A DNA stretch of 64,000 nucleotides, taken from the NCBI RefSeq assembly GCF_001653795.1, contig NZ_CP011514.1, forward strand, positions 3,738,279 through 3,802,278, read 5' to 3'. The translations under genes were made by a program, and so were the position numbers. Shown here piece by piece: positions 34,158 through 43,741 of this stretch. Position 1 is the stretch's first letter; the number at the start of each line of letters is the position of its first letter. This DNA comes from Mitsuaria sp. 7. GTDB lineage: Bacteria > Pseudomonadota > Gammaproteobacteria > Burkholderiales > Burkholderiaceae_C. A model generated the notes under the pieces. It saw nothing but the letters and a program-made list of their open reading frames with translations, did not search any database and was not told the DNA's origin.

Positions 34158-36476
34158 ATGCATCGATTCCTTCGCGGGGCGCGTCGCGCCCTGCTGTCTG
34201 CCGTCGTCCTGACGGTGCTCACCGCCTGCGGCGGCGGCGGCGGGTCGGACAGTCCGGCCAACCCGTCGGCCAACAACAAGCCGCCCCAGATCAGCATCCT
34301 GGGCAGCGGCGACGTGCGGGCCATGGCCACCGGGGCGGCCGGCCTCGGCGCGACCGTCGGCGGCATCGTCCGCCTGGATGCGGGCGCGAGCTCCGACCCC
34401 GACAGCGACGCGCTGGGGTTCGAGTGGCGGCTGGTCGCACGGCCCTCGGGCAGCGCCCTGGTGCTGGGCGACACGAAGGGCAAGGTGCTGCAGTTCTCGC
34501 CGGATGTGCTCGGCGACTACAGCGTGGAGCTGAAGGTCACCGACGGTCGCGGCGGCCAGGTCACGCAGCTGGTGCCGGTCTCCGTGGACAACCACGCACC
34601 GGTCGGCAACGTGGTGGTCCAGGTGACGCCGGTCGTCGAAGGCCAGGCGTACAACATCGCCAACGCCACGGTGGGCTATGTCTATCAGCTCGACAGCGGC
34701 GCGTCGACGGATGCCGACAACGACCTCGCGAGCCGCAAGTGGGAGATCCTGAGCAAGCCCGCGGGCAGCGCCGTGACGCTGGCGTCGCCGACGGCCACCG
34801 CGATCAGCCTGTCGCCCGACGTGATGGGCGACTACTCGCTGCGGCTGACCGTCACCGACGCGCGCGGCGCGAGTTCCACCTCCGCCATCCTCGTGCAGGC
34901 GAACAACCGCCGCCCCGTGGCGGCGATCACGAACAACGCCACCCCCGAGGCGCTGCCCTCCGCTCCGTCCATCAGCGTGCCGCAGCACACGCAGCTCACG
35001 CTGCGCGGCGGTGACAGCCAGGATGCCGACGGCGATGCGCTGACCTATCTGTGGACGCTGGTCGGCAAGCCCGCCGGCAGCGCCGCGGCGCTGTCGTCGA
35101 CCTCCGCGATCAATCCGACCGTCACCGTCGATGCCGAAGGCCCGTACCAGTTCCGCCTGCGCGTGACCGACACGGCCGGTGCCTTCTCGGAACGCACGCT
35201 GACGGTCAACGTCGGGGTCGAGCCGCCGGTGGCGCTGGTCGACCGCGCCCGCATCACGCTGCTCGCGGGCCAGACGGCCCAGTCCAGCGCCTCGCCGAGC
35301 TTCGACCGCGATGGCGACGCACTGAGCTTCAGCTGGTCGCTCGACGCGCGCCCGGCCGGCAGTGCCGCGACGATCGCGACGCCCAACCAGGCGGCGCTGA
35401 GCTTTGTCCCGGACGTGGCGGGGACCTACGTCGCCACGGTCACCGTCTCGGACGGCCGATTCACCGCCAGCACCGGCGTCGAGATCCGCGCGCTGGCCAG
35501 CATCGCGACCTCGGTGTCGCTGGGCTTCACGCCGCTGGACGCCCGCTACAGCAGCGGACTGGACAAGGTGGTGATGACGACCGCCGCGCCGGGACTGCGC
35601 ATCGTCGATCCGGCCACGGGCACCGTCGAGTCCGTGGTGCTGCCGCTCGCGGTCAAGAACTTCAGCCTCAGCCCGCAGGGCCGACTCGCGGCGGTGCTGC
35701 ATGAAGGCCTCGTCACTCTCGTCGACGTGCAGAACGCGACGGTGCTGCGGACCTCGCCCACGCTCGGTTCGCAGACGGAGGCGATGGTCGACGACGCCAG
35801 CTTCGTCATGCTGATGGGCCAGACCGGCGGTCAGTGGGTGACGCCGGCGGTGACCGTGATGAACGGACGCACCGGGCAGTTCGTGACGCAGAGCCAGCAG
35901 GTGAACGGAGGCACGTTCTACGGCACGCAGTACGGCATCTTCTCGGGCAAGCTCAACAAGGCCTTCGTGATGGCGCAGGGCCTGTCGCCGGCCGACATCT
36001 CCTTCTTCACCATCGATCCTGCCACGCACCAGTTCAGCGGTTCGGGCGACAGCCCGTACCACGGCACGTACGCCATGCAGGCACCGCTGTTCCTGACGGA
36101 CGCCGAGGATGTGCTCTTCACCGTGTTCGGCACCTTCTTCTCGACGCAGGACCTGACCTACCGCGGAAAACTGGTGGGACTGACGCGGGAGGTGCGCAGC
36201 CTGTCCAACAAGGCGTCGGCCGAAGAGACGCTGGTGGTGGAGGGCCCCGGACAGTACTTCCCATATTCGAGCCAGACGCTGCTGCCGAGCTACAAGCGCT
36301 ATACCTCAAGCCTGATGCTGCCCCAGGCGGACCTGTCGCTGCCGACGATAGGCGGCCAGCAGAGCTACGGGCTGCAGGTCTTCCATTCGTCCACGGGCCG
36401 CCACGTCCTGCTGGTGCAGACCGGCAGCGCCACGCGCCAGGACCCGGCTGCGCAGTACCACGTGTTCACGCGCTGA
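34158..36476 (+). CDS. PKD-domain lipoprotein with C-terminal propeller-like region
   Basis: 772 residues. The signal peptide ends in LTACGGGGG, with the lipobox Cys at about residue 23. Four PKD-like repeats follow (about residues 45-420), each with the DADGDALxYxW theme and a KPAGS or RPAGS turn (DPDSDALGFEW, DADNDLASRKW, DADGDALTYLW, DRDGDALSFSW). The C-terminal part (about 430-772) repeats short beta-strand segments such as GLRIVDPATGTVESVVL and GLVTLVDVQNATVL, like a beta propeller. It is probably outer-membrane anchored and surface or periplasm facing. The binding partner is unknown. A TAGAAT at 34103-34108 could be its -10, and a terminator follows. Confidence 0.82.
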   Translation: MHRFLRGARRALLSAVVLTVLTACGGGGGSDSPANPSANNKPPQISILGSGDVRAMATGAAGLGATVGGIVRLDAGASSDPDSDALGFEWRLVARPSGSALVLGDTKGKVLQFSPDVLGDYSVELKVTDGRGGQVTQLVPVSVDNHAPVGNVVVQVTPVVEGQAYNIANATVGYVYQLDSGASTDADNDLASRKWEILSKPAGSAVTLASPTATAISLSPDVMGDYSLRLTVTDARGASSTSAILVQANNRRPVAAITNNATPEALPSAPSISVPQHTQLTLRGGDSQDADGDALTYLWTLVGKPAGSAAALSSTSAINPTVTVDAEGPYQFRLRVTDTAGAFSERTLTVNVGVEPPVALVDRARITLLAGQTAQSSASPSFDRDGDALSFSWSLDARPAGSAATIATPNQAALSFVPDVAGTYVATVTVSDGRFTASTGVEIRALASIATSVSLGFTPLDARYSSGLDKVVMTTAAPGLRIVDPATGTVESVVLPLAVKNFSLSPQGRLAAVLHEGLVTLVDVQNATVLRTSPTLGSQTEAMVDDASFVMLMGQTGGQWVTPAVTVMNGRTGQFVTQSQQVNGGTFYGTQYGIFSGKLNKAFVMAQGLSPADISFFTIDPATHQFSGSGDSPYHGTYAMQAPLFLTDAEDVLFTVFGTFFSTQDLTYRGKLVGLTREVRSLSNKASAEETLVVEGPGQYFPYSSQTLLPSYKRYTSSLMLPQADLSLPTIGGQQSYGLQVFHSSTGRHVLLVQTGSATRQDPAAQYHVFTR

Positions 36477-36500
36477 TCGCCGCCTGCAGTGCGCTCGTGC

Positions 36501-36536
36501 AAAGGGCCGCCGGAGTGATCCGGCGGCCCTTTTTTC
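36501..36536 (+). terminator. Strong terminator after the PKD lipoprotein gene
   Basis: Stem AAAGGGCCGCCGG/CCGGCGGCCCTTT with loop AGTGAT and a following T6 run. Confidence 0.95.
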
Positions 36537-36593
36537 CTTCCTTGGCGCAGAGGCGATGCGCGCGGCTCTCAGGCCGGCGGCGATCTCGCCCGG

Positions 36594-36779
36594 TCAGACG
36601 AGCAGCACCAGCCGCTCCAGGATCAGCACCGCGAAGAAGCCGATGCCGGCGATCACGGTCCACTTGATCAGCAGGATGCCGCGGCGGCGCCAGATAGGCT
36701 GCCTCGTGCCGAGGTAGATGGCGAAGCACAGCAGGCCGCCGGCCAGCAGCAGCGCGAAGACGAGGCGGAAGACGAGCAC
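36594..36779 (-). CDS. Small inner-membrane protein downstream of lpxC
   Basis: 61 residues with two hydrophobic helices (VFALLLAGGLLCFAIYLG, then IKWTVIAGIGFFAVLILERL) and a basic loop (RQPIWRRRG). Not recognised beyond being membrane-embedded. It starts 19 bp after lpxC on the same strand and is likely its operon partner, ending the dcw transcript. Confidence 0.75.
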   Translation of the reverse strand: MLVFRLVFALLLAGGLLCFAIYLGTRQPIWRRRGILLIKWTVIAGIGFFAVLILERLVLLV

Positions 36780-36798
36780 CTTCAGCGATCCGTCGCGC

Positions 36799-37734
36799 TC
36801 ACCACGCCGGCGCCAGTTCGGCGAATCCCGCCGGCGCCTCGCGCTCGTCCTCGAAGGTCACGATCTCGTAGGCCTCGGCGTCCGACAGCAGCTCGCGCAG
36901 CAGCAGGTTGTTCAGCGCGTGTCCGCCCTTGAACGAGGTGTACGCCGCCAGCAGCGGATGCCCCACGACCTGCATGTCGCCGATCGCGTCGAGGATCTTG
37001 TGTTTCACGAATTCGTCGTCGTAGCGCAGGCCTTCGGCGTTCAGCACGCGGTAGTCGTCGACCACGATCGCGTTGTCCATGCTGCCGCCCAGCGTCAGCC
37101 CGCGCGAGCGCATCAGCTCGATGTCCTTGGTCATGCCGAAGGTGCGCGCCCGCGCGATCTCGCGCTTGTACTGGCCGCTGCCCATGTCGAACACGTACTG
37201 CTGGCCCGTCGCCGACACGGCCGGGTTGTCGAACTCGATCTGGAAGCTCAGCGTGTAGCCGTGGTGCGGCACCAGCTTCGCCCACATCAGGCTCTTGCCC
37301 TCGCCCTTGCGCACCTCCACCGGCTTCTTCACCCGCAGAAACTGCTTGGGCGCGTTCTGCAGCTCGATGCCCGCGGACTGCAGCAGGAAGACGTAGCTCG
37401 CCGCCGATCCGTCCAGCACCGGGACCTCGTCCGCGTTGATGTCGATCAGCAGGTTGTCCAGCCCCAGGCCCGCGCACGCGGACAGCAGATGCTCGATGGT
37501 CTGCACCTTGGGCTGGCCCGGATCGCCCTGCGGGCTGATCGTCGTGGCCATGCGCGTGTCGCAGACGCTGTGCGTGTTCACCGGGATGTCGACCGGCTGC
37601 GCCAGGTCCACGCGCCGGAACACGATGCCCGTGCCGGGCGCCGCCGGACGCAGCGTGATCTCCACCTTCTGGCCGCTGTGGATGCCGACCCCGACCGCAC
37701 GGGTCAGCGACTTGATGGTGCGTTGCTTGATCAT
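36799..37734 (-). CDS. lpxC: UDP-3-O-acyl-N-acetylglucosamine deacetylase
   Basis: 311 residues. Zinc amidase of the committed step of lipid A synthesis. Zinc ligands are expected at [16 protein letters not shown] (His) and in the [11 protein letters not shown] segment (His and Asp). The N-terminus [21 protein letters not shown] is typical. The ATG is at 37734. In related genomes lpxC lies directly after ftsZ; here a sensor kinase gene separates them, with 23 bp between kinase stop and lpxC start. Confidence 0.97.
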   Translation of the reverse strand: MIKQRTIKSLTRAVGVGIHSGQKVEITLRPAAPGTGIVFRRVDLAQPVDIPVNTHSVCDTRMATTISPQGDPGQPKVQTIEHLLSACAGLGLDNLLIDINADEVPVLDGSAASYVFLLQSAGIELQNAPKQFLRVKKPVEVRKGEGKSLMWAKLVPHHGYTLSFQIEFDNPAVSATGQQYVFDMGSGQYKREIARARTFGMTKDIELMRSRGLTLGGSMDNAIVVDDYRVLNAEGLRYDDEFVKHKILDAIGDMQVVGHPLLAAYTSFKGGHALNNLLLRELLSDAEAYEIVTFEDEREAPAGFAELAPAW

Positions 37735-37757
37735 CCGTCCATTGTCCCAAAACGGGA

Positions 37758-39971
37758 TCAACCTTGCTGGGTCCCCGGCTGGCCGCTCAACGGGGTCGTC
37801 GACGGGGCAGTCGACGAGGCATTGGCCTGGTCCACCGCCTCGCGATCGGCGCGGGCCACCAGCAGCCGCAGCGTCACCACCGTGCCGTGGCCGGGGCTGC
37901 TGTCCACGCGCAGCGAACCGCCCAGCACCTTCGCGCGCCGCTGCAGGCCGCGCAGCCCGCGGCCCTGCGCGATCGAGGCCACGTCGAAGCCCTCGCCGTC
38001 GTCCTCGACACGGATCTCCACGCGCTTGCCGAGGTCGCGCGTCACCACCCGCACCCGCGAGGCTCTCGCATGCTTGAGCGCGTTCGTCAGCGCCTCCTGC
38101 ATCAGCCGCAGCACGTGCAGCGCGTCCGGCGGCTCCAGCCACTCCAGCGGCGGCAGGTCGTGCACGTCCCACTCGAGCTTGAGTCCGCCCAGCTGCAGCC
38201 GCTTGCCCAGCCGGTAGCGCATCGTCGCCAGCAGCGAGACGATGTCGTGCCCCACCGGCTCCAGCGAATCGATCACCAGCCGCAGGTCGTCCACGCATTC
38301 GCGCAGCACCGTCACGACCTGCTCCTGCGGCATCGTGCCCTGCTCCACCGCCACCATGGCCGACAGCAGCGACGAGCCCAGCCCGTCGTGCATGTCCTGC
38401 ATGATCCGCTGCCGCTCCAGCAGCAGCGCCTGCTGGCGCTCGACCTCGCGCAGCTTGTCGTGCTGCGCGCTCAGCTGCGCGCTCTGCTCCTGCAGCCGCT
38501 CCCCGAGCTGCCCGTTGGCGCGCTCCACGCCGCGCAGCGCCTCGATGTAGCGGAACTGCACGGCGTAGAGGAAGCTCGCCAGGATCACCAGCGTCGCGAA
38601 GGGCATCAGGTAGATGTGCTCCGGCCACCACCAGCCCGCGAGCAGCCCCAGGTCGTGCACGCCCAGCACGACGCCGATCACCAGCGCGCCGGCCATCACG
38701 CGCAGCTCGCGCGTCCCCTGGCGCCAGGCCACGCTGGCCACGAAGCCCGTGCCCGCCAGGCCCACCACCGCATTGCAGATGTGCAGCAGCACCAGCGCGT
38801 CGAAGCCGTTGCCCCACAGCGGCATCGCCGCCAGGCTGGACACCAGCACGAAGAGCGCGATGCCCCGTTCGAAGCGCGCGAATCGCTGCCGCGCGAAGCG
38901 CAGCGCGAAGAGGAAGGTCAGCAGCATCACCCACGACATCGACGCGTGCGTGACCCACCAGAACCATTCGAGCGCATCGCGGGTGCGCGGCAGGTCCAGG
39001 TGGTAGTGGAGGTTGCGCACCAGCCAGGCGACGGCGGCCAGCGCGAACAGCAGGTAGGAGGAATCCTCGCGCCGCTTCGCCCACAGCATGAGCGCGAAGA
39101 GCCCCAGCGTCACCAGCGTCAGGCCGGTCGCCTGCGGCACGCCGATCTGCAGCACCCAGCGGCGGTCGTGGCGCGGCTCCAGGTCCTCGCGCGCGCCCAG
39201 CCACACGCTGGACACCGAGTAGTAGCCGGCCTGCATCACCGGCACCGCGATGATCACCTCGATCTCGCGCGCCTGCTGGATCTCGGTCAGCGCCGACGGC
39301 AGCACCACCCACAGCGGCCGCACCCACTGCTCGCGCGCGCCGGACTGGTTGTCGAAGACCGGCCGCCAGCCGTCGTCGGTCTTCACCAGCACCGCCGCCG
39401 CCAACGCCACCAGCCGCGGCATGTAGAGCGCGACGCTGGTCGGCCAGCGGCCGTTCGGCGCGGCGTAGCGCACGCGGTACCAGCGCATCTGGAAGCGCGC
39501 GTCGCTCGTGTGCTGCGTGGCTTCGCGCTGCTGCACCTCGGGCAGCGTGATCCGCTGCCACGACGAGGCGTCCTCCGGCGGCAGCAGCGCCTGCGGCAGC
39601 GCGCCGTTCGCGCCGTCCATGACGCGCAGCGCGCGCCACCAGGCCTTGAGCTGATCCTGCGTCCAATCGCTGGTGGCGACCTCCGCCTCGGTCGCGCGCT
39701 GCGCGCCGACGGGCGGCGCGGCGTCAGGCACAGGGCGGGCCGGGCCGAGCGGCGAGGCACGCGAGACCTGCGCCGCAGTCGCCGGGCCGGTCGCATGCGC
39801 GGGCTGCCCGCCTTGAGCGCGGCCCAGGTCGGGCGTCAACGCGAAGAAGGCCAGCACCAGACTCGCGAGCAACGCGACCAGCAACGGCGTCGACGGGCGA
39901 GACGCCCACCCCCACCGCGCACGCGCGGTCGGCGGTACCGACGTCGTTTTCCCCACCTCAGCCTGGACCAT
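37758..39971 (-). CDS. Sensor histidine kinase of the 7TMR-DISM/HisKA_3 type
   Basis: 737 residues. An N-terminal hydrophobic segment (about 28-46) is followed by a periplasmic DISM-like domain (about 95-265, [12 protein letters not shown]...LYMPRL). Seven hydrophobic helices follow (about 280-480), then a coiled coil ([20 protein letters not shown]). The phospho-acceptor is His528 in [16 protein letters not shown], the NarL-type dimerisation motif. An ATPase domain of the HATPase_c type ends with DDGEGFD and [16 protein letters not shown]. No response regulator lies beside it. Its place between ftsZ and lpxC is unusual and invites the idea that it senses envelope stress, but the sequence does not prove this. 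Confidence 0.88.
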   Translation of the reverse strand: MVQAEVGKTTSVPPTARARWGWASRPSTPLLVALLASLVLAFFALTPDLGRAQGGQPAHATGPATAAQVSRASPLGPARPVPDAAPPVGAQRATEAEVATSDWTQDQLKAWWRALRVMDGANGALPQALLPPEDASSWQRITLPEVQQREATQHTSDARFQMRWYRVRYAAPNGRWPTSVALYMPRLVALAAAVLVKTDDGWRPVFDNQSGAREQWVRPLWVVLPSALTEIQQAREIEVIIAVPVMQAGYYSVSSVWLGAREDLEPRHDRRWVLQIGVPQATGLTLVTLGLFALMLWAKRREDSSYLLFALAAVAWLVRNLHYHLDLPRTRDALEWFWWVTHASMSWVMLLTFLFALRFARQRFARFERGIALFVLVSSLAAMPLWGNGFDALVLLHICNAVVGLAGTGFVASVAWRQGTRELRVMAGALVIGVVLGVHDLGLLAGWWWPEHIYLMPFATLVILASFLYAVQFRYIEALRGVERANGQLGERLQEQSAQLSAQHDKLREVERQQALLLERQRIMQDMHDGLGSSLLSAMVAVEQGTMPQEQVVTVLRECVDDLRLVIDSLEPVGHDIVSLLATMRYRLGKRLQLGGLKLEWDVHDLPPLEWLEPPDALHVLRLMQEALTNALKHARASRVRVVTRDLGKRVEIRVEDDGEGFDVASIAQGRGLRGLQRRAKVLGGSLRVDSSPGHGTVVTLRLLVARADREAVDQANASSTAPSTTPLSGQPGTQQG

Positions 39972-40047
39972 GCATTCGCTCTGTCTTGTGATCGCGCGCC
40001 AGTGTGCCGAAGTTCACTGAACGGCACGAGCATTCAATTGCAACAAC

Positions 40048-40174
40048 GTCCCGCAACCGCCAGGGCAGCGCTTTGGGCGCCCCGCGTCGTTGCAAATCCT
40101 CGCCATAGCTGGGCTATGGCTGCGGTTTGCGCCTAGCGGTGCATCCCAAATCACTGCCCTGGCGGTCGCGGGAC
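40048..40174. repeat. 127-bp imperfect palindrome between ftsZ and the kinase gene
   Basis: The outer arms, GTCCCGCAACCGCCAGGGCA (40048-40067) and the matching right arm ending CGGTCGCGGGAC (to 40174), pair with few mismatches over more than 30 bp. An inner stem GCCATAGC-TGGG-CTATGGC lies around 40102-40120. The whole could fold into one long cruciform or RNA hairpin. It resembles the dispersed palindromic intergenic elements of Burkholderiales rather than a gene. No coding potential is seen. Confidence 0.75.
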
Positions 40175-40185
40175 CCCGGTCGCGG

Positions 40186-40223
40186 GAAGAAAAAAGGCCG
40201 CGCCCCCGATGGGACGCGGCCTT
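40186..40223 (-). terminator. Terminator of ftsZ
   Basis: On the minus strand the stem AAGGCCGCGTCCC/GGGGGCGCGGCCTT is followed by TTTTTTC. It lies 28 bp after the ftsZ stop and should reduce read-through into the kinase and lpxC genes. Confidence 0.9.
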
Positions 40224-40251
40224 GAAGCTGATGGCGTCGAGAGCGTCGGTC

Positions 40252-41487
40252 TCAGTCCGCCTGCTTGCGCAGGAAGGCCGGGATCTCGATCTCGTCCATG
40301 CCGTTGGACGACAGGGCCTCGACCTTGGCCGCGGCCGTGCGGCCATGGCGCCAGACGCTGGGCACGCTCATGCCGCCGAAGTCCGTCGTGGACATCGTCG
40401 CCGCGGCCGGCGCGCCCTGCGCTGCCGCCGAACCGGGCATCACCACCGGCTGCGTCAGCACCGGCATGTTGTCGGTGCCGGTGCGCAGCTGCGGCTGCTG
40501 CACGACGAGCTGCGGCTGCTGGCGCGCCGCGGCGCGCTGGCTCAGGCCGGTCGCGATCACGGTGACGCGCAGCTGGTCGCCCAGCGATTCGTCGTAGGCG
40601 GTGCCGTAGATGATGTGCGCGTCTTCAGCGGCGTAGCGCTTGATCGCGGTCATCGCGTTGCGGCTCTCGGCCAGCTTGAAGTTGTTGCGGCTGGCCGCGA
40701 TCAGCACCAGCACGCCGCGCGCGCCGGACAGATCGATGCCTTCCAGCAGCGGGCAGGCCACCGCGCCTTCCGCGGCCTTGGACGCGCGGTCCGGACCGGC
40801 GGCCACGGCCGTGCCCATCATCGCCTTGCCCGGCTCGCTCATCACGGTCTTCACGTCTTCGAAGTCGACGTTGACCAGGCCCGGCATGTGGATGATGTCG
40901 GAGATGCCGCCGACCGCGTTCTTCAGCACGTCGTTGGCGTGCGCGAAGGCCTGGTCCTGCGTGACGTCGTCGCCCAGCACTTCCAGCAGCTTGTCGTTCA
41001 GCACGACGATCAGCGAGTCCACGTTCGCTTCGAGTTCCTGCAGGCCCAGGTCCGCGGCCTTGCCGCGGCGGTTGCCTTCGAACTCGAACGGCTTGGTGAC
41101 CACGCCGACGGTCAGGATGCCCATCTCCTTGGCCACGCGGGCGATCACGGGCGCCGCGCCGGTGCCGGTCCCGCCGCCCATGCCGGCGGTGATGAACAGC
41201 ATGTGCGCGCCGGTGATGGATTCGCGGATGCGCGCCTCGGCTTCCTCGGCGGCGGTTTTGCCGACCTCGGGTTTCGCACCGGCGCCCAGGCCGGTATGGC
41301 CCAGTTGCAGGAGTTGATCGGCCTTGGAGCGATTCAGGGCTTGGGCATCCGTGTTGGCCACGATGAATTCCACGCCCTGGACACCTTGGCTGATCATGTG
41401 CTCGACCGCGTTGCCGCCGCCGCCGCCCACGCCGATCACCTTGATCTGGGTGCCTTGATCAAACTCTTCGATCATCTCGATCGCCAT
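40252..41487 (-). CDS. ftsZ: Cell division protein FtsZ
   Basis: 411 residues. Tubulin-like GTPase forming the Z ring at midcell. GGGGGNAVEHM (nucleotide site), the GTPase signature GMGGGTGTGAAPVIARV and the T7-loop region NVDFEDVKTVM are all intact. The linker after residue 320 is Gln/Ala-rich (AARQQPQLVVQQPQL). The C-terminal peptide DEIEIPAFLRKQAD carries the docking site for FtsA. The ATG at 41487 is supported by AGGAGG at about 41496; a start 18 bp upstream is less likely. It is followed by a terminator. Confidence 0.98.
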   Translation of the reverse strand: MAIEMIEEFDQGTQIKVIGVGGGGGNAVEHMISQGVQGVEFIVANTDAQALNRSKADQLLQLGHTGLGAGAKPEVGKTAAEEAEARIRESITGAHMLFITAGMGGGTGTGAAPVIARVAKEMGILTVGVVTKPFEFEGNRRGKAADLGLQELEANVDSLIVVLNDKLLEVLGDDVTQDQAFAHANDVLKNAVGGISDIIHMPGLVNVDFEDVKTVMSEPGKAMMGTAVAAGPDRASKAAEGAVACPLLEGIDLSGARGVLVLIAASRNNFKLAESRNAMTAIKRYAAEDAHIIYGTAYDESLGDQLRVTVIATGLSQRAAARQQPQLVVQQPQLRTGTDNMPVLTQPVVMPGSAAAQGAPAAATMSTTDFGGMSVPSVWRHGRTAAAKVEALSSNGMDEIEIPAFLRKQAD

Positions 41488-41610
41488 ATCAAACCTCCTG
41501 TCCATATTGTGCAGTTGCCATCAGCAAAATAGAAGTGGGATCCACCCTTTTTTAGGGGGCAAAACCCTCAAACGTCGTAAAGAAAGCGTGAGCCGGTCAG
41601 TGCCAGCCTC

Positions 41611-42840
41611 TTAGAAATTCCCCAGGAACCAATCCTTGGCGCGTCCGAACAAGGTCTTCACGGACCCCGCCTGCTGCGCCGCCTTGAATCCCCGTGTGCG
41701 CGACAGCCGCGCTTCCTCCAACAATCCCATCACGGTGGCCGAACGGGGATTGGCCACCATGTCGAACAATGCGCCGTTGTAGGTCGGATTTCCCCGACGT
41801 ACCGGTTTCAGGAAAATATCCTCGGCCAGTTCCACCATCCCCGGCATCACCGACGAACCGCCCGACAGGACGATTCCCGAGGACAGCAGTTCCTCGTAGC
41901 CGGATTCCCGGATGACCTGATGAACCAGGGAGAAGATTTCCTCGACCCGAGGTTCGATGACCCCGGCCAAAGCCTGCTTGGAGAGCATGCGGGGTGCCCG
42001 GTCGCCCAAACCCGGCACTTCCACCTGATCCGCCGGATCGGCCAGCAATTGCTTGGCCACACCGTGCTCGACCTTGATTTCCTCCGCATCCTTGGTGGGC
42101 GTGCGCAGCGCCATCGCGATATCGCTGGTAATCAGGTCGCCAGCGATCGGAATCACCGCGGTATGGCGGATCGAACCGCCGGTGAAAATCGCCACGTCGG
42201 TCGTGCCGGCGCCGATGTCGACCAGCGCCACGCCCAGGTCGCGCTCGTCGGAAGTTAGTGCTGCCAAACTGGAAGCGCTAGGGTTCAGAACGAGTTGCTC
42301 GACTTCCAGCCCGCAGCGGCGCACGCACTTGACGATGTTCTCCGCCGCGCTCTGGGCCCCGGTCACGATGTGGACCTTGACCTCCAGCCGGCCGCCGCTC
42401 ATGCCGATCGGCTCTTTCACCTCATGGCCGTCGATGACGAATTCCTGGGGTTCCACCAGCAGAAGGCGCTGGTCGTTGGGGATATTGATGGCCTTGGCGG
42501 TTTCCACCACCCGGGCGACATCCACCGGCGTGACTTCCTTGTCCCGCACGATCACCATCCCGGTCGAGTTCTGACCGCGGATATGGCTGCCGGTAATCCC
42601 GGTATAAACCCTCGAGATCCGGCAGTCGGCCATCATTTCGGCCTCTTTCAAGGCCTGCTGGATGGACTGGACGGTGGCGTCGATATTGACCACGACCCCG
42701 CGCTTCAGACCGTGGCTGGGCGCGACGCCCAGACCGGCGATGCGCAATTGGCCGTCTCCCATCACCTCGGCCACCACCGCCATGATCTTGGCGGTGCCGA
42801 TGTCCAACCCGACGACCAAATCCTTGTATTCCTTGGCCAT
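41611..42840 (-). CDS. ftsA: Cell division protein FtsA
   Basis: 409 residues. Actin-like ATPase tethering FtsZ to the membrane. KDLVVGLDIGTAKIMAVV is the phosphate 1 loop, IGAGTTDVAIF the second, and SSGIVLSGGSSVMPG the adenosine loop. The 1C domain lies at about residues 85-165. The C-terminal amphipathic helix (VKTLFGRAKDWFLGNF) is the membrane-targeting sequence. The ATG at 42840 gives the standard N-terminus, 8 bp after the ftsQ stop. Confidence 0.97.
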   Translation of the reverse strand: MAKEYKDLVVGLDIGTAKIMAVVAEVMGDGQLRIAGLGVAPSHGLKRGVVVNIDATVQSIQQALKEAEMMADCRISRVYTGITGSHIRGQNSTGMVIVRDKEVTPVDVARVVETAKAINIPNDQRLLLVEPQEFVIDGHEVKEPIGMSGGRLEVKVHIVTGAQSAAENIVKCVRRCGLEVEQLVLNPSASSLAALTSDERDLGVALVDIGAGTTDVAIFTGGSIRHTAVIPIAGDLITSDIAMALRTPTKDAEEIKVEHGVAKQLLADPADQVEVPGLGDRAPRMLSKQALAGVIEPRVEEIFSLVHQVIRESGYEELLSSGIVLSGGSSVMPGMVELAEDIFLKPVRRGNPTYNGALFDMVANPRSATVMGLLEEARLSRTRGFKAAQQAGSVKTLFGRAKDWFLGNF

Positions 42841-42848
42841 GCCTGTCC

Positions 42849-43685
42849 TCAATTCTTCTTGGCGCCCTTGGGCGCAGTGGTAACCGTCGTCACGCCCGCG
42901 AGCCGGACCGCATATCCGGATTCGTGGCGGAGGTCCGCCGATACCAGCGCGGTGCGGTAGCGGGCGGTGATCTGGGGAATGCTGGCGATGAATTGGCCAT
43001 ACCGGGCGACGACCTCGGCCTCGCTCCCCCGGCCCAGTTCGACGATCGCGCCCTTTTCGAGCGTCGCTTTCCAGGAGCCGCGGCCGGACAAATCCAGCCG
43101 GGCGACGCCTTCGTCCAGTTTTCCGTGGGTCAGCGGATCGAGTTGCCGCCACATCGCCAGCATCGCGGCCGAGGATTTGGCCGGACCGGCCAGCGTGGGC
43201 AGGTCCTCATCCTCGACGTCGCCGAGATTCGCCTCGAAGACCTCGCCGAAACTGTTCACCAGCCGGGTATCGACCACCGCCTCGCTGTCGGCGTCGGCGT
43301 TTTCGGCCTTGGTTTCCCAATAGGCGGCGGGGCGGTGTTCCTCGAGCGCGACCACCAGGTGCAGCGGCCAGACGCGACGCACCGTGGCGTGGCGGACCCA
43401 GGGCACGGCCTCGAAGGCGGCGCGCGCCTGCTGCAGGTTCATCGTCAGGAAGTTGCCGGTCAGCCGCGGCAGCGCGTTCGCGCGCAGCGACGCGCCGCTG
43501 TTGCGGCTCACGTCGCCCTCGACCGTGATCGCCCGGATCGAGAACGCCGGCTGCCGCGCCAGCCAATACACGCCCACGATCCCCGCGGCCAGCGCCACGA
43601 CGGCCAGCAACAGGCCCGCCACGCCGTTCATCACGCGGATGTCCGGCGGCAGCGGGCTGGCAGTGTGGGTGAAGGTGGCGCCCAT
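42849..43685 (-). CDS. ftsQ: Cell division protein FtsQ
   Basis: 278 residues. Divisome protein with a short cytoplasmic tail, one membrane segment (about 20-45, VMNGVAGLLLAVVALAAGIVGVYW) and a periplasmic POTRA domain (FSIRAITVEGDVSRNSGASL...LTGNF). VPWVRHATVRRVWPLHLVVALEEHRPAAYW is the characteristic FtsQ segment. An acidic loop (AENADADSEAVVD) is present in the beta domain. The ATG at 43685 is chosen because the upstream frame (to 44156) overlaps ddl in another register. Confidence 0.96.
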   Translation of the reverse strand: MGATFTHTASPLPPDIRVMNGVAGLLLAVVALAAGIVGVYWLARQPAFSIRAITVEGDVSRNSGASLRANALPRLTGNFLTMNLQQARAAFEAVPWVRHATVRRVWPLHLVVALEEHRPAAYWETKAENADADSEAVVDTRLVNSFGEVFEANLGDVEDEDLPTLAGPAKSSAAMLAMWRQLDPLTHGKLDEGVARLDLSGRGSWKATLEKGAIVELGRGSEAEVVARYGQFIASIPQITARYRTALVSADLRHESGYAVRLAGVTTVTTAPKGAKKN

Positions 43686-43741
43686 GGCGGTGGCTCGGGG
43701 TCTCGTGCGCTCGTGCGTCTGGGTGTTCGTCGAGGGCCGAC

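Noticed and set aside
37764..40136. Long open frame (790 codons) on the plus strand opposite the kinase gene
   Set aside because: High-GC antisense shadow: Arg/His/Gln-rich product without domains, mirroring a clearly conserved kinase on the minus strand.
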